Shown one piece after another: positions 26,477 through 35,151 of a stretch of 64,000 nt of DNA (positions are counted from its first letter, which is position 1; every line of letters starts with the position of its first letter). The stretch spans positions 744,001 through 808,000 of the forward strand of contig CAWAJT010000008.1 of the NCBI GenBank assembly GCA_963782415.1, written 5' to 3'. The translations under genes were made by a program, and so were the position numbers. Source of the stretch: Bog-473 sp963782415. Lineage in GTDB: Bacteria; Actinomycetota; Acidimicrobiia; Acidimicrobiales; RAAP-2. A model generated the notes under the pieces. The model did not search any database. It saw only the letters and a program-made list of their open reading frames with translations, and was not told where the DNA came from.

Positions 26477-26778
26477 CTGGATCGCCGCGAACCGGCTTTT
26501 GGGTCAGTTCTCTCCTTCAGCAGTTCCGCAGCACGCCGGTGGATGGCAACTTCCGATTCGAGCTCTCTGATGCGGCGACGAGCCGATCGAAGCTCCGCCT
26601 GCTCAGCGGAGCTCAGACCGGCAATCTCGCCCTGGTCCACTCGCTCCTGGCGCCGCCAGTTGTAGAGGGTCTGGTCGCTGATCCCCAGGTCTCGGGCGAC
26701 GTCGACGACCCTTCGGCCCGACGCCAACAGATCGAGGGCTCGACGACGGAACTCAGGCGGGTATCCCCTTCTTGGCAT
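26473..26778 (-). CDS. IS3 transposase OrfA (HTH)
   Basis: 101-residue DNA-binding subunit. The helix-turn-helix is RRVVDVARDLGISDQTLYNW (about 22-41), followed by a leucine-zipper-like coiled coil (ELRSARRRIRELESEVAIHR) used to dimerise with OrfB. ATG 26778 is preceded by AGGAGGA. It lies 43 bp inside the right inverted repeat. Confidence 0.93.
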   Translation of the reverse strand: MPRRGYPPEFRRRALDLLASGRRVVDVARDLGISDQTLYNWRRQERVDQGEIAGLSSAEQAELRSARRRIRELESEVAIHRRAAELLKERTDPKAGSRRSR

Positions 26779-27097
26779 GCTGTCCTCCTATCGGGACAGC
26801 AGCCTCAATTCCAGTATTTCGCCTCCACAAAATCGGGGGCACTCCAGTCCTCCTCTTGAGAGCAATTGCCAGAGAAGAGCATCGGATCATGTTCACTTTG
26901 CCGCTTGAAATAAGAGAAACCGGGAGCTCGACTTGGCGACCGCCCAAATGGTCGCCTTCATCGACCAACATCGCTCTCCCTTTTGGGGTGTGCCGGGTGC
27001 TCTTGGCCTCGATTCACCAAAGATCCTTGTTGAAGGGTGAAGCGCGGCATTCTGACCTAGAGCACCCGATGCAAGGTCGCCCCGAGCGCCGATTGTT

Positions 27098-28363
27098 TCA
27101 GCAGGAGACCACCGAAAGGCGGCTGACTGTGCTGAATGAGCAAGTGTAGAAGTCACGACCGAATCCTGGCGCGGGAAAGAGCACGGACTGAACGGTGCTG
27201 CCTGTATCGGCGCGGGCCTTCTCGGCCCCGGTGGTGATGTCGAGGACGACTGCCTGGTCAGCATTACGTGATGGGTCGTAGTCGCCAGTAAGCAACTCAC
27301 CGGTATCGGGAAACAACAAGAGGTGGCTGGCGTGGTTCTGTTCTCGGGACCATCGCACCGTGAGAACGCCGTCTTCACCTATGTCGAAGGCGGTGAGTAC
27401 GCCATTACCGCTGTCATAGCCGACCGCTATTCCTCGAAGCTCGTCGACAACGGGCGGGTTGGCAACGAGCCCGCCCGGCTTCCCGCACACTTCCACCGTT
27501 CTCACCACCGCGGAGGTCAGGTCGACTCGGACCAGGTGAAGTGGGGCTGTCGACACGCCTTGGCCAAACAGCGTCCCCGCATAACGCTCAGCGCCATCGC
27601 CGTTGTCGAGGAACCACGCCGCGCCGGCGGCGAGCACACAGTCCCATCCGTAGGTCTGTCCCTCCAGGGTCCGATACGTGGCGCGAAAGTCTTCGTCGAG
27701 CAGCAGCGACGACCCATCCCAGTGCGCCCGGAGGAGGCTGGTGTCACCTACCACGTAGACGGCACTGTCCTCGGACGAGAGGCGGGCGATAGAGGGTTCG
27801 GGCAACTCGAGCACGGCGATGACCTCGAGTCGCTCGGGTTCGAGCACGACGAGTTCGGAGCGTCGTCGTTCGGCCGCCGCAAGTGGGATACCGGGTCGAG
27901 AGCCAGCGAAGTCCTTTGTCACCAGGCTGCCGTCAGGCAGCACCACGAAGCTGTTGTAGGGCAGCGACCGGGGAAGGCGTCGTTTGGCCACGGGCCGTAG
28001 GTCGTCGTCGAGGCGGTGGGCGTGCTCGCCGAACACCACGTAGAGGGACCCGTTGGAGTGAGCGGCCAGGCCGCCGGGCCAGACCGGGCCACCGGGCAGT
28101 TCGGGAGAAGTCGCCATGGGCTCGAGTGTCACAGGGTCGATGCGCTCGACCAGTGAGAAGGCAGCGTCTCCGGCGCTGTGGCGCAAAAGGAAGACCTCGC
28201 CGGGCTCGCGCTGCACGGCCATGGTGGCCAAGGGGGCAAGGCGATGGGTCACCTCGAGGCGATCGTCAGGGCCGATCCCAAGACCACCGCGGCCGCGTGG
28301 AGTCTGTCGGCGGGCGGATCCTCCGTCCTCGCACGGCCACAGGCTCGGCCAGTAGTCACTCAC
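27098..28363 (-). CDS. Hypothetical beta-propeller-like protein
   Basis: A 421-residue protein from GTG 28363, without a clear signal peptide. The sequence is rich in repeating strand patterns of about 45-60 residues (GSLYVVFGEHAHRLD, SELVVLEPERLEVIAVLELP, AVYVVGDTSLLRAHWDG, GIAVGYDSGNGVLTAFDI, DQAVVLDITTG), as in YncE/SMP-30-like propellers. Not a recognised family. It lies in the accessory region between the IS3 element and a decayed gene, with lower GC than the flanking core DNA. Possible cytoplasmic or Sec-independent binding or hydrolase function; not assigned. Confidence 0.7.
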   Translation of the reverse strand: MSDYWPSLWPCEDGGSARRQTPRGRGGLGIGPDDRLEVTHRLAPLATMAVQREPGEVFLLRHSAGDAAFSLVERIDPVTLEPMATSPELPGGPVWPGGLAAHSNGSLYVVFGEHAHRLDDDLRPVAKRRLPRSLPYNSFVVLPDGSLVTKDFAGSRPGIPLAAAERRRSELVVLEPERLEVIAVLELPEPSIARLSSEDSAVYVVGDTSLLRAHWDGSSLLLDEDFRATYRTLEGQTYGWDCVLAAGAAWFLDNGDGAERYAGTLFGQGVSTAPLHLVRVDLTSAVVRTVEVCGKPGGLVANPPVVDELRGIAVGYDSGNGVLTAFDIGEDGVLTVRWSREQNHASHLLLFPDTGELLTGDYDPSRNADQAVVLDITTGAEKARADTGSTVQSVLFPAPGFGRDFYTCSFSTVSRLSVVSC

Positions 28364-28505
28364 GGCCGGCGGGCCTTTCGCACCGGCACGTGCAGATCCG
28401 GAATGATCTGTGGGCGGGAGCCGTAAATGGGGGCGATTCCTCCTGCTTTCGGCTGACGAAGCCAGGATGCTCGTCGGAGTTTATGGCCGCCGCACTTGCA
28501 CATGA

Positions 28506-29013
28506 GTGCCTCCCTTCGGATGGCACGTGAATTGCCGCCTGTTCAGGGGAGTAAAGAGTCATATGAATGTCCATTTGAATAGTCTTCACGGTGTGGATCA
28601 CGCAGCGACAGCATCCCTTCAGCCTGGCCCTCCAGTGCCCGCAGGCGGCAGCGGCCGACCGACGAACGAGGAAGGACCGCCGGTCACCCTTCAGGTCGGA
28701 TCCATGTCCGCCGCGCCCTATGTCGACCATGCAGTTATCCGCGACACCGTCTTCGCCTACCGCGCCGGTCGCCGTCTCTACGAACTCCACGCCCAGACGG
28801 GAGCGACCTACGTCACGCAGAGCTGGAGTCAGCAGGATGACCCAAACCTGACGAAGTAGGACCTGGTGACCGTGGGCTCCAAACTCAAGCTGCCCAATGG
28901 GTGGTCCTACCCCAGCCGAAATTCTCCGCGGTCGACTCCGGATCGTGGCCACGAACACACCTGCCACGGTGATTCAGGACAGCTTGGGCAACACCTACCC
29001 GCTCGAATCATGA
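28506..29013 (+). pseudogene. Decayed gene related to conserved secreted hypothetical proteins
   Basis: The reading frame carries RDTVFAYRAGRRLYELHAQT and YVTQSWSQQDDPNL, then an in-frame stop at 28857-28859. The same frame goes on as DLVTVGSKLKLPNGWSY. After one more frame change the family's usual end follows (RLRIVATNTPATVIQDSLGN, TYPLES) with a stop at 29013. The order matches a family of bacterial proteins ending in an LPxGW...VxQDxLxNTY pattern (recalled, not searched). One stop and one frameshift make it a true remnant. Confidence 0.55.
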
Positions 29014-29581
29014 GTACGCTCAGAGGCTTCCGAGAGTACACGGTCAGTCGAGACGGGACCTTGACCTACCGTGTCCGAATCGAAATCCAGGTGGGTCCCC
29101 AATTTTGTTCGGCGCCGGCCAAGGCGGGAGGCGGCAACCATAGCCCATTGCGCAAACATTGCGGCAAAGATTTTCCCCCATCGAAATGTCGTCGCAGTTT
29201 AGGCTCGAGGTGAGCGGTGATCGTCGTCCGGTGGACTCCGTACTTCCGTCGAAGTGCATCGATCGATGCTCCTCCCCGTAGAGGTGCGTCCGTTCATCGA
29301 CGATCCCTCGTGCCAGGCGCCGCTGAACAGGGTGTGAAAGCTGCCCCTTTTCTTCCAGATCGCCCGGTTCAAGAGTGTTGGAGGAGTGCTTTGCGTTGTG
29401 CGAATTCCTTCGTCTGGGTAGGGGAGTATCACATCCTCCCTGTTCAGCAACACATTTGGGCATTCGTGAGGGTTTCGAAAGCCGTCCCATAAGGTCCACC
29501 AAGCCGAGCGGCACGAGCACATGTCGTAACGCAGGGTATGGAGAGAACGTCATCGGCGAACGAAACCCGGGAGGTCGACCC
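29014..29581. other. Gene-poor, lower-GC stretch
   Basis: 568 bp where no frame gives a recognisable protein or codon pattern. It holds the second copy of the 16-bp repeat at 29496-29511. The composition is clearly more AT-rich than core genes, fitting acquired or decaying DNA. Confidence 0.5.
29496..29511 (+). repeat. 16-bp direct repeat, copy 2
   Basis: Identical to 23675-23690 (CCACCAAGCCGAGCGG), which overlaps the tRNA-Val 3' end. The 5.8 kb between them contains both insertion sequences, two broken genes and one hypothetical gene, as expected for a decayed insert. Confidence 0.4.
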
Positions 29582-29989
29582 ATGGACGTCCGGTTCTTGA
29601 CGAGCATTGCCCCGATCGTCAGAGACGCTGAAGTCTCACGATCCCTTTACGCAGACGCCTTGAACCTGCGATTCGAACATCAAGAGGGTGAGTACCTCTT
29701 CACCCATGAACTCGAGGGAGCGAAGCACTTTGGTCTCTGGCCTCTCTCGGAGGCGGCGAAATCTTGCTTCGGCACGACCGAATGGCCTGCCGGCATACCC
29801 GTTCCCCAGGCGAGCATCGAGTTCGAGGTGGCTGATGTGACGGCGGCGGCGGCGGAGCTTGCGGCCAAGGGGTATCGCCTCATCCACGACGCACGTACGG
29901 AACCGTGGGGCCAGATCACGGCGCGGCTCTTGAGCCCGGAAGGAATGCTTGTCGCAGTCTGCGTCACTCCTGCACTGCAGGACGTCTAG
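29582..29989 (+). CDS. VOC-family (glyoxalase/dioxygenase fold) protein
   Basis: 135-residue single-unit vicinal-oxygen-chelate protein from ATG 29582. It has the paired beta-alpha-beta-beta-beta pattern: IAPIVRDAEVSRSLYADAL, then LRFEHQEGEYLFT, then a second half IEFEVADVTAAAAELAAKGY and LLSPEGMLVAVCVTP. Members include glyoxalases, extradiol dioxygenases and bleomycin- or fosfomycin-type resistance proteins. The metal-ligand set is not complete enough to name a reaction. It is followed 57 bp later by a RibD-type reductase gene, possibly one transcript. Confidence 0.78.
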   Translation: MDVRFLTSIAPIVRDAEVSRSLYADALNLRFEHQEGEYLFTHELEGAKHFGLWPLSEAAKSCFGTTEWPAGIPVPQASIEFEVADVTAAAAELAAKGYRLIHDARTEPWGQITARLLSPEGMLVAVCVTPALQDV

Positions 29990-30046
29990 TGCGGTGCAGC
30001 CTGCGTGTGGCAATTGAGAAACTGGGATCCGAAGAAAGGGGACACC

Positions 30047-30628
30047 ATGACAGAAGTTCTCGTCGATTTCATCACCTCTCTTGACGGATATGGCGCAGCC
30101 GAAGGTTGGCCGGGCTGGTGGGGGCTGGAAGGGCCGGAGTACCTGACATGGTTGGGGGAACAGCCAGAAGGAGCCTTCACGGTCCTCATGGGAGCAGCGA
30201 CGTACCGGATCATGTCTGGTTTCGCCGCGCAGGGTGAGCCCGGGACCGATGCACTGGCGAGTCTGTCGAAGGTCGTCTTCTCGACCACGTTGACCGAGCC
30301 CCTTTCCTGGCCCAACTCCCGGCTGGTGACAGCCGACGCGGCTGAGGTCGTACGAGACATGAAGAGGAGTGGTTCGGAGTCCATGCGTACCATCGGCAGC
30401 CTGACTCTGTGCCGTTCGCTCCTGAAGGCCGGTCTCGTCGACCGGTTTCGCATGGTCGTCTTCCCCGTCATCACGGGAAGGACGGGCCGAGAACGGATCT
30501 ACGATGCCTATCCCGACATCGCCCTCGACATGATCAACTCTCGAACGTTCGACGGACGCACCCAGCTCCTCGAGTACGCCCCGACCATTCTCGCCGAGCC
30601 ACCCGGGGCTTCGCCGCCCGGTCCCTGA
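30047..30628 (+). CDS. Dihydrofolate reductase/RibD C-terminal-like protein
   Basis: 193-residue protein of the RibD_C (bacterial bifunctional deaminase-reductase C-terminal) family, usually NADPH-dependent reductases. ATG 30047 has GAAAGGGG upstream. Typical pieces are VDFITSLDGYGAAEGWPG, VLMGAATYRIMSGF, LSKVVFSTTL, TIGSLTLCRSLLKAGLVD, RFRMVVFPVITG and a Pro-rich end. The substrate is unknown; it is too divergent from FolA to call a folate enzyme. Confidence 0.83.
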   Translation: MTEVLVDFITSLDGYGAAEGWPGWWGLEGPEYLTWLGEQPEGAFTVLMGAATYRIMSGFAAQGEPGTDALASLSKVVFSTTLTEPLSWPNSRLVTADAAEVVRDMKRSGSESMRTIGSLTLCRSLLKAGLVDRFRMVVFPVITGRTGRERIYDAYPDIALDMINSRTFDGRTQLLEYAPTILAEPPGASPPGP

Positions 30629-30864
30629 CCGTGTGTTCCGCGGGCATGACAAGGCCATGCATTGCGGCGTTGCTGAGTCCGGTGGACCGGAGGCGAAGCG
30701 AGGCGTCGGTGGGCGGTCAGCTGCGTGTCGGAGACGGTGCCAGAGACCTCGGCGCAAGGAATCGTGCCGGCCATCCTTTCTGCCTCTGCGAGGACCGCGA
30801 GACCGTTGCCGTGCGCTTCCACCACCGCGCCTTGTACATGGCACATGGTGCATGACACACGGGT

Positions 30865-31314
30865 TCAGGCGGTCCCGCTCTTCATTTCCTCGGCGAGCGC
30901 AACAATGATTCCTTCGGGCCCGCGCACGTAACACAGGCGGTAGACGTCTTCATACTGGCCGAGTTCGCCCATCAGCTCGGCGCCGTGCGCCTGCAACCTC
31001 GTCACGACATCCTCGATGTCGTCGACGGCGAACATGATGCGACGTATGCCGAGCGCGTTGGCCGGAGCATCGGGCCTCGCTTCCACCGCCGGCGGTGAGC
31101 GGAACGTCGTCAGCTCGAGCCGGCCGTGGCCGTCGGGAGTCCGCACCATTGCAATGTCGGCTTGCACACCGTCGAGTCCGACGATCCGATCTACCCAGGA
31201 GCCACCGACGGCGGCTTCGCCGTCCAATTCCATCCCGAGCCCGAGGAAGAACGCAACAGCTGCATCGAGGTCGTCGACGACGATGCCAATGTTGTCCATA
31301 CGGCGGAGTGTCAT
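30865..31314 (-). CDS. VOC-family protein
   Basis: 149-residue glyoxalase-fold protein from ATG 31314. It starts RRMDNIGIVVDDLDAAVAFF and LGLGMELDGEAAVGG, with a second half RRIMFAVDDIEDVVTRLQAH and the usual ending YVRGPEGIIVALAEEM, with E as a likely metal ligand. Divergent from mug, 31 bp apart. One of three VOC genes within 2.7 kb. Function beyond the fold is not determined. Confidence 0.82.
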   Translation of the reverse strand: MTLRRMDNIGIVVDDLDAAVAFFLGLGMELDGEAAVGGSWVDRIVGLDGVQADIAMVRTPDGHGRLELTTFRSPPAVEARPDAPANALGIRRIMFAVDDIEDVVTRLQAHGAELMGELGQYEDVYRLCYVRGPEGIIVALAEEMKSGTA

Positions 31315-31345
31315 CCACCCAAGGTAGTCATCGGGCGCTGGAGGG

Positions 31346-31882
31346 TTGACGGAGCATAGATTCCTGTTCGTGACGCAGCCTCTCGCCGATTTGGTCGGCC
31401 CGCATCTGCGCGTGCTGTTATGCGGCATCAACCCCGGGAAGGTCTCGGGCGAGTTGGGGTTGCATTTCGCCCGCCCGGGCAATCGATTCTGGAAGCTGCT
31501 CCACGCCGGCGGCTTTACCGAGTCCGTTCTCGCGCCAGCGGAGCAGCATGTCCTGCCGGAGCTCGGCATCGGGATTACGAATCTGGTGGAGCGGGTGACA
31601 GCTGCTGCCAGCGAGCTGAGTGCCGCGGAGTTGCGTGAAGGTGCGGTAACCCTGGAGGCCAAAGCGGCGACGCTCCGGCCTCGTTGCGTGGCAGTGCTCG
31701 GCCTCCAAGCTTTCCGGACGGCATTCGGCAAGCCAGAGGCCATCATCGGCCGCCAACCTGATTACCTCGCCGATGCCGTGCTCTGGCTTCTCCCCAACCC
31801 GAGCGGCCTCCAGGCCCACTATCAGATGTCAGCCATGAGGGAGATGTACACGGATCTCTTTGTCGCCATGAGGACGGACTGA
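31346..31882 (+). CDS. mug: G:T/U mismatch-specific DNA glycosylase
   Basis: Removes uracil or thymine mispaired with G, and ethenocytosine, in base-excision repair. 178 residues from TTG 31346, or 170 from GTG 31370, which is an alternative. Signature motifs: LLCGINPGKVSGELGLHFA near residue 25, ARPGNRFWKLLHAGGF, TNLVERVT, and LLPNPSGLQAHYQM near the C-terminus. All are canonical for Mug/TDG. It is a stand-alone gene between two VOC genes. Confidence 0.93.
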   Translation: MTEHRFLFVTQPLADLVGPHLRVLLCGINPGKVSGELGLHFARPGNRFWKLLHAGGFTESVLAPAEQHVLPELGIGITNLVERVTAAASELSAAELREGAVTLEAKAATLRPRCVAVLGLQAFRTAFGKPEAIIGRQPDYLADAVLWLLPNPSGLQAHYQMSAMREMYTDLFVAMRTD

Positions 31883-31913
31883 CAAGACCCGAGCAGCTCG
31901 TGTCGTCAGGAGT

Positions 31914-32300
31914 TCACTCGGACGACGCGGGCGCTCGATCCTGCTGGAGTTCAATCGTGTTTCCGGCCGGGTCGTTGATCCAGATCTGGATAGTGCCAGG
32001 CCCCTGAACCGCCTGCTCGTAGGGGATGTTGCGATCCTCGAGCTCTCGAATCGCTTTGTCGAGGTCGTCCACCGCGACGCAGTAGTGATTCCCCGTCGAG
32101 TCAATCTGCGTGCCACGTGGGGCAGCCCCCACCACATGGAGCTCTTGATCCGAGAGGCGGAACCAGTGGCCGGGGACTCCGGGAATGTCAGGTCGATCCT
32201 TCGAGTCCAGCCCGAAGAGGTCGTCGTAGAACGAGACCATGTCGGCCAACGGGGAGCCGTTGCAATTCACTGACACGTGGTGAAACCTCGTGATCCTCAC
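31914..32300 (-). CDS. VOC-family protein
   Basis: 128-residue protein from GTG 32300 with GGAGGCGG upstream (the frame stays open to 32687, but that part does not look coding). Typical VOC signatures: ITRFHHVSVNCN, MVSFYDDLFGLD, HWFRLSDQELHVV, NHYCVAVDDLDKAIRELEDR, IQIWINDPAGNTIELQQ. The His in FHHVSV, His in LHVV or NHY, and Glu in IELQ are the expected metal ligands. It resembles glyoxalase or dioxygenase-like proteins of lipid or aromatic metabolism. Reaction unknown. Confidence 0.85.
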   Translation of the reverse strand: MRITRFHHVSVNCNGSPLADMVSFYDDLFGLDSKDRPDIPGVPGHWFRLSDQELHVVGAAPRGTQIDSTGNHYCVAVDDLDKAIRELEDRNIPYEQAVQGPGTIQIWINDPAGNTIELQQDRAPASSE

Positions 32301-32580
32301 CCGCCGCCTCCAGTCTCGTCGCTTCTCGCATGAAGCGTATTCGCTCCCGGTCACGCACCACAGGCTGGCTGGTTCCGCAGGCTGACACGCGACTTCGCCA
32401 GCGACCCGTTCGGTGGTTGGGCGTTCGGGGCGACACCGATGGCCTGGGGCACCGGCGAACAGGCCGAACGCGGCGATCAGTCGATTGTCACCTGCTCGTC
32501 GCGGATGGCGTGCCAAAAGTTCATTTGGGTCGATGCCTGACCTCGTACCAGCGCCATGCGTCGTGCTGTAATGGATCCTT

Positions 32581-33984
32581 GTGAGCACGGAGCGCAGTTT
32601 GTCCAGGCGCCAGGTCTTGCAGGGCGCGATTGGATTCGGGGCGACCATCGGCCTCGGTGCGGCCACGGCGGGTTCCGCCGCCGCCACGACGAGCGCGGGT
32701 AGGACACCCTCGTCTCATTTGCCTCCGCGTTCACGGTGGCGTCACCCAGGATCCCTGCCCGACCCGAGCCTGCCTGCGGGTACGGACACGGTGCCGGAGA
32801 TCGACCACATCGTCGTCGTCATGCAAGAGAACCACTCCTTTGACAACTACCTCGGCATGCTCGGTCGAGGCGACGGGTTCACCTTGGACCACAAGGGTCA
32901 CCCACGCAACACGAACCCGGACCCGACCGGCGGGTATGTCCGCGCCTTCCATGAGACGGATACGATCCAGGCCGGTCATGTGACCCAGTCCTGGAATGCC
33001 AGCCATCTGCAGTACGCAGGAGGTCGCAACAACGGGTTCATCGGGCCCGACAGCAGCAGCGACTGGTCGATGGCGTACTACACGGGAGAAGAGATCCCCT
33101 TCTATTACTCGCTGGCCCGCACGTTCCCGCTCTGCGACCGTTACTTCTCCTCGGTGCTGGCCCAGACGTACCCGAACCGACGGTTTCTGATGGCGGGTAC
33201 GGCCTTCGGCCTGATTGCCACGGACACGTCCTCCATTGGTGGCATCCCACCAAACGGGACCATCTTCGATCGCCTCGACGCACACGGCATCAGTTGGGCG
33301 AGCTACGCCACCAACGTGTCCACCCTCTACGTGATCTCCGACATCGTGAAGAAGAACCCGGGGGGGATCAAGACAATCGACCAGTTCCATGCGGACGCAA
33401 ACGCTGGCTTGCTGCCAGGGGTCTCCTTTGTTGATCCGAACATCCTCACGTCCACCGAGGAGAACCCTCAGGACATCTCGCTCGGTGAGTACTTCGTATC
33501 GACAGTCGTCAATTCGCTGCTGCACAGCCCGGCGTGGGGCAAGACCATGCTCGTGTGGACCTACGACGAGCATGGTGGGTACTACGACCACGTCCCGCCC
33601 CCGGCGGCCATTCCCCCTGACGACATCCCTCCCGTCCTCACGGAGGCCGACCAGCCGGGCGCCTATGACCGCTATGGCTTCCGGGTACCGACCGTGGTTG
33701 TCTCGCCGTACAGCAAGAAGAATTACGTGTCCCACACGGTGTACGACCACACGTCGGTGTTGAAGACGATCGAGCGCAAGTGGAACCTTCCGGCAATGAC
33801 CTACCGCGACGCCAACGCCAATGACCTATTGGACTGCCTCGATCTGAAGAGGCGTTCGTTCGCGGATCCCCCCAGCCTGGCGGCGCCGGGGAATCCTACG
33901 GGAGTGACCACGGCGACGCCGCCACCCGACGGCGCAGAGCCGCCCTTCGCCGCATTCGTCAAGACGCCGGGCCCGACGGTCTGA
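32581..33984 (+). CDS. Tat-exported phosphoesterase (phospholipase C / acid phosphatase family)
   Basis: 467-residue extracytoplasmic enzyme. GTG 32581 leads into a twin-arginine signal (SLSRRQVLQGAIGFG, hydrophobic core to about residue 36). The phosphoesterase domain (PF04185 type) begins EIDHIVVVMQENHSFDNYLG, with later SLARTFPLCDRYFSSVLAQT, PNRRFLMAGTA, VWTYDEHGGYYDHVPPP and RVPTVVVSPYSKKNYV, HTVYDHTSVLKTIER. These carry the metal-binding His/Asp/Glu. It could act on phospholipids or organic phosphates outside the cell. It lies in the accessory region with no evident operon partner. Confidence 0.88.
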   Translation: MSTERSLSRRQVLQGAIGFGATIGLGAATAGSAAATTSAGRTPSSHLPPRSRWRHPGSLPDPSLPAGTDTVPEIDHIVVVMQENHSFDNYLGMLGRGDGFTLDHKGHPRNTNPDPTGGYVRAFHETDTIQAGHVTQSWNASHLQYAGGRNNGFIGPDSSSDWSMAYYTGEEIPFYYSLARTFPLCDRYFSSVLAQTYPNRRFLMAGTAFGLIATDTSSIGGIPPNGTIFDRLDAHGISWASYATNVSTLYVISDIVKKNPGGIKTIDQFHADANAGLLPGVSFVDPNILTSTEENPQDISLGEYFVSTVVNSLLHSPAWGKTMLVWTYDEHGGYYDHVPPPAAIPPDDIPPVLTEADQPGAYDRYGFRVPTVVVSPYSKKNYVSHTVYDHTSVLKTIERKWNLPAMTYRDANANDLLDCLDLKRRSFADPPSLAAPGNPTGVTTATPPPDGAEPPFAAFVKTPGPTV

Positions 33985-34230
33985 GTTCCCGCTTCGGGGA
34001 TCAGACGCTGAGGCCCCCGCTCGGGGTCCGAGTGCGCCGTGGAGGGCGCGGAGCGCATCCCATCCCGCCGATCGCGGCCCCCGTCACGGTCTCCAATTCG
34101 CGCGCCACGAGCGACATGCAAGCTCAGGAGGCGACCTGCGCGTCCCACCACACGACGGTTGACCCGAACCGATCGCCCGCCGGATCACCTCGCGACGATG
34201 GGCCCGCCGTCGCCAGCGTCCACGAGCTAC

Positions 34231-34941
34231 CTAGCTGGAACCCACCATGGTCGAGTCCGGCGCATCGACATCGGTTTTCCACCGTGACCGCTCGAGTGTC
34301 CGCGTGATCCGCTCCGACGTGGTGGGCAAAACGAGGAAGAGCAACCAGACGTATTTCGCCAACGTGGGGTCCGTCCAGGCCAACACGATGGAAAGCGCGA
34401 CGATGGCCAGGACGAGGACGACGCGCAACCTCGCGGCGCGCTCGTCGTGGAGCGATCGGACGTGGTCGACCATGAGGCCATGACCGGCGGCATATAGGTA
34501 GATCCATTGCGTGCTGAGACTGATTGCCACCAGGTTGACTCCGAACAGGGTGATGGCGACCGGATTGCTGCCGTATCGGCCGATCAGGTCCGACGTGAAT
34601 GGCATCAGCGTCAGGGCGAGCAGGAAACCAAAGTTGCGCCAGGCCAATCCCTCGCTGTGCCCGCGCATGCTCCGGAGGATGCGGTGGTGCACCAACCAGA
34701 ACTGCGCGATGACGAGGAACGACACCAAATAGCTGGTCAGTTCTGCTCCATCGATGCTCAAGGCGTCCCACAGCGTTCGGGCCGAGTTCGGATCCTCCTT
34801 GAGGGCGGTGTCGACTGGGACCTGGAGCTGCAGCACCAAAAGGGTCAGCGCGATCGCGACGACGCCGTCTGTCAGTGCCAGAAGCCGGTCGATACCCGGG
34901 ATGTCCTGGTCGTCGGCGTCGTCGATGTCAGTGCCCTTCAC
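34231..34941 (-). CDS. TMEM175-family (DUF1211) potassium channel-like protein
   Basis: Membrane protein of about 236 residues from GTG 34941 (the frame is open to 35145; other starts are possible). Six hydrophobic segments follow the family's N-terminal signature (IDRLLALTDGVVAIALTLLV, here FSDG-like as LTDG in helix 1), then SYLVSFLVIAQFWLVHH, WRNFGFLLALTLMPFTSDLI, and a positively charged C-terminus. Bacterial TMEM175 proteins form K+-permeable channels. Convergent to the phosphoesterase gene and downstream of the SDR on the same strand. Confidence 0.8.
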   Translation of the reverse strand: MKGTDIDDADDQDIPGIDRLLALTDGVVAIALTLLVLQLQVPVDTALKEDPNSARTLWDALSIDGAELTSYLVSFLVIAQFWLVHHRILRSMRGHSEGLAWRNFGFLLALTLMPFTSDLIGRYGSNPVAITLFGVNLVAISLSTQWIYLYAAGHGLMVDHVRSLHDERAARLRVVLVLAIVALSIVLAWTDPTLAKYVWLLFLVLPTTSERITRTLERSRWKTDVDAPDSTMVGSS

Positions 34942-35151
34942 CGCGTCGGTCGCCACCTGCGACAGCTTGGCAGACGGCGCCTTTGCGATGGGTAATGGTC
35001 GAAGGCAGTGCGACGTCGCCTTCGTTTGTGTCAGTTGGTTCCAGCCCCAGACCAAGGAAAATAGGTGCCGGGGCGGGTCACGGACATGTGATCGCATCCG
35101 GCGAGCTCCAGCGTGCCGTTTCGACCCTGGTGGTGGTCCGGGCAACGCCGG

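Larger units (their letters stand above)
25595..26841 (-). mobile_element. IS3-family insertion sequence
   Basis: About 1,247 bp with two transposase genes on the minus strand. Imperfect terminal inverted repeats are at 25595-25615 and 26821-26841 (16 of 21 matches; outer ends read TGCCCC and GGGGCA). The TG...CA ends and the length are usual for IS3. No clear target-site duplication was found (flanks CCC and CTC). It interrupts a lipoprotein gene. Confidence 0.85.

Noticed and set aside
26842..27097. Continuation of the lipoprotein propeller after the IS3 element
   Set aside because: None of the three frames gives propeller-like sequence.
29044..29607. A 187-codon minus-strand frame in the gene-poor stretch
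   Set aside because: No family pattern, no ribosome site, and it overlaps the VOC gene start.
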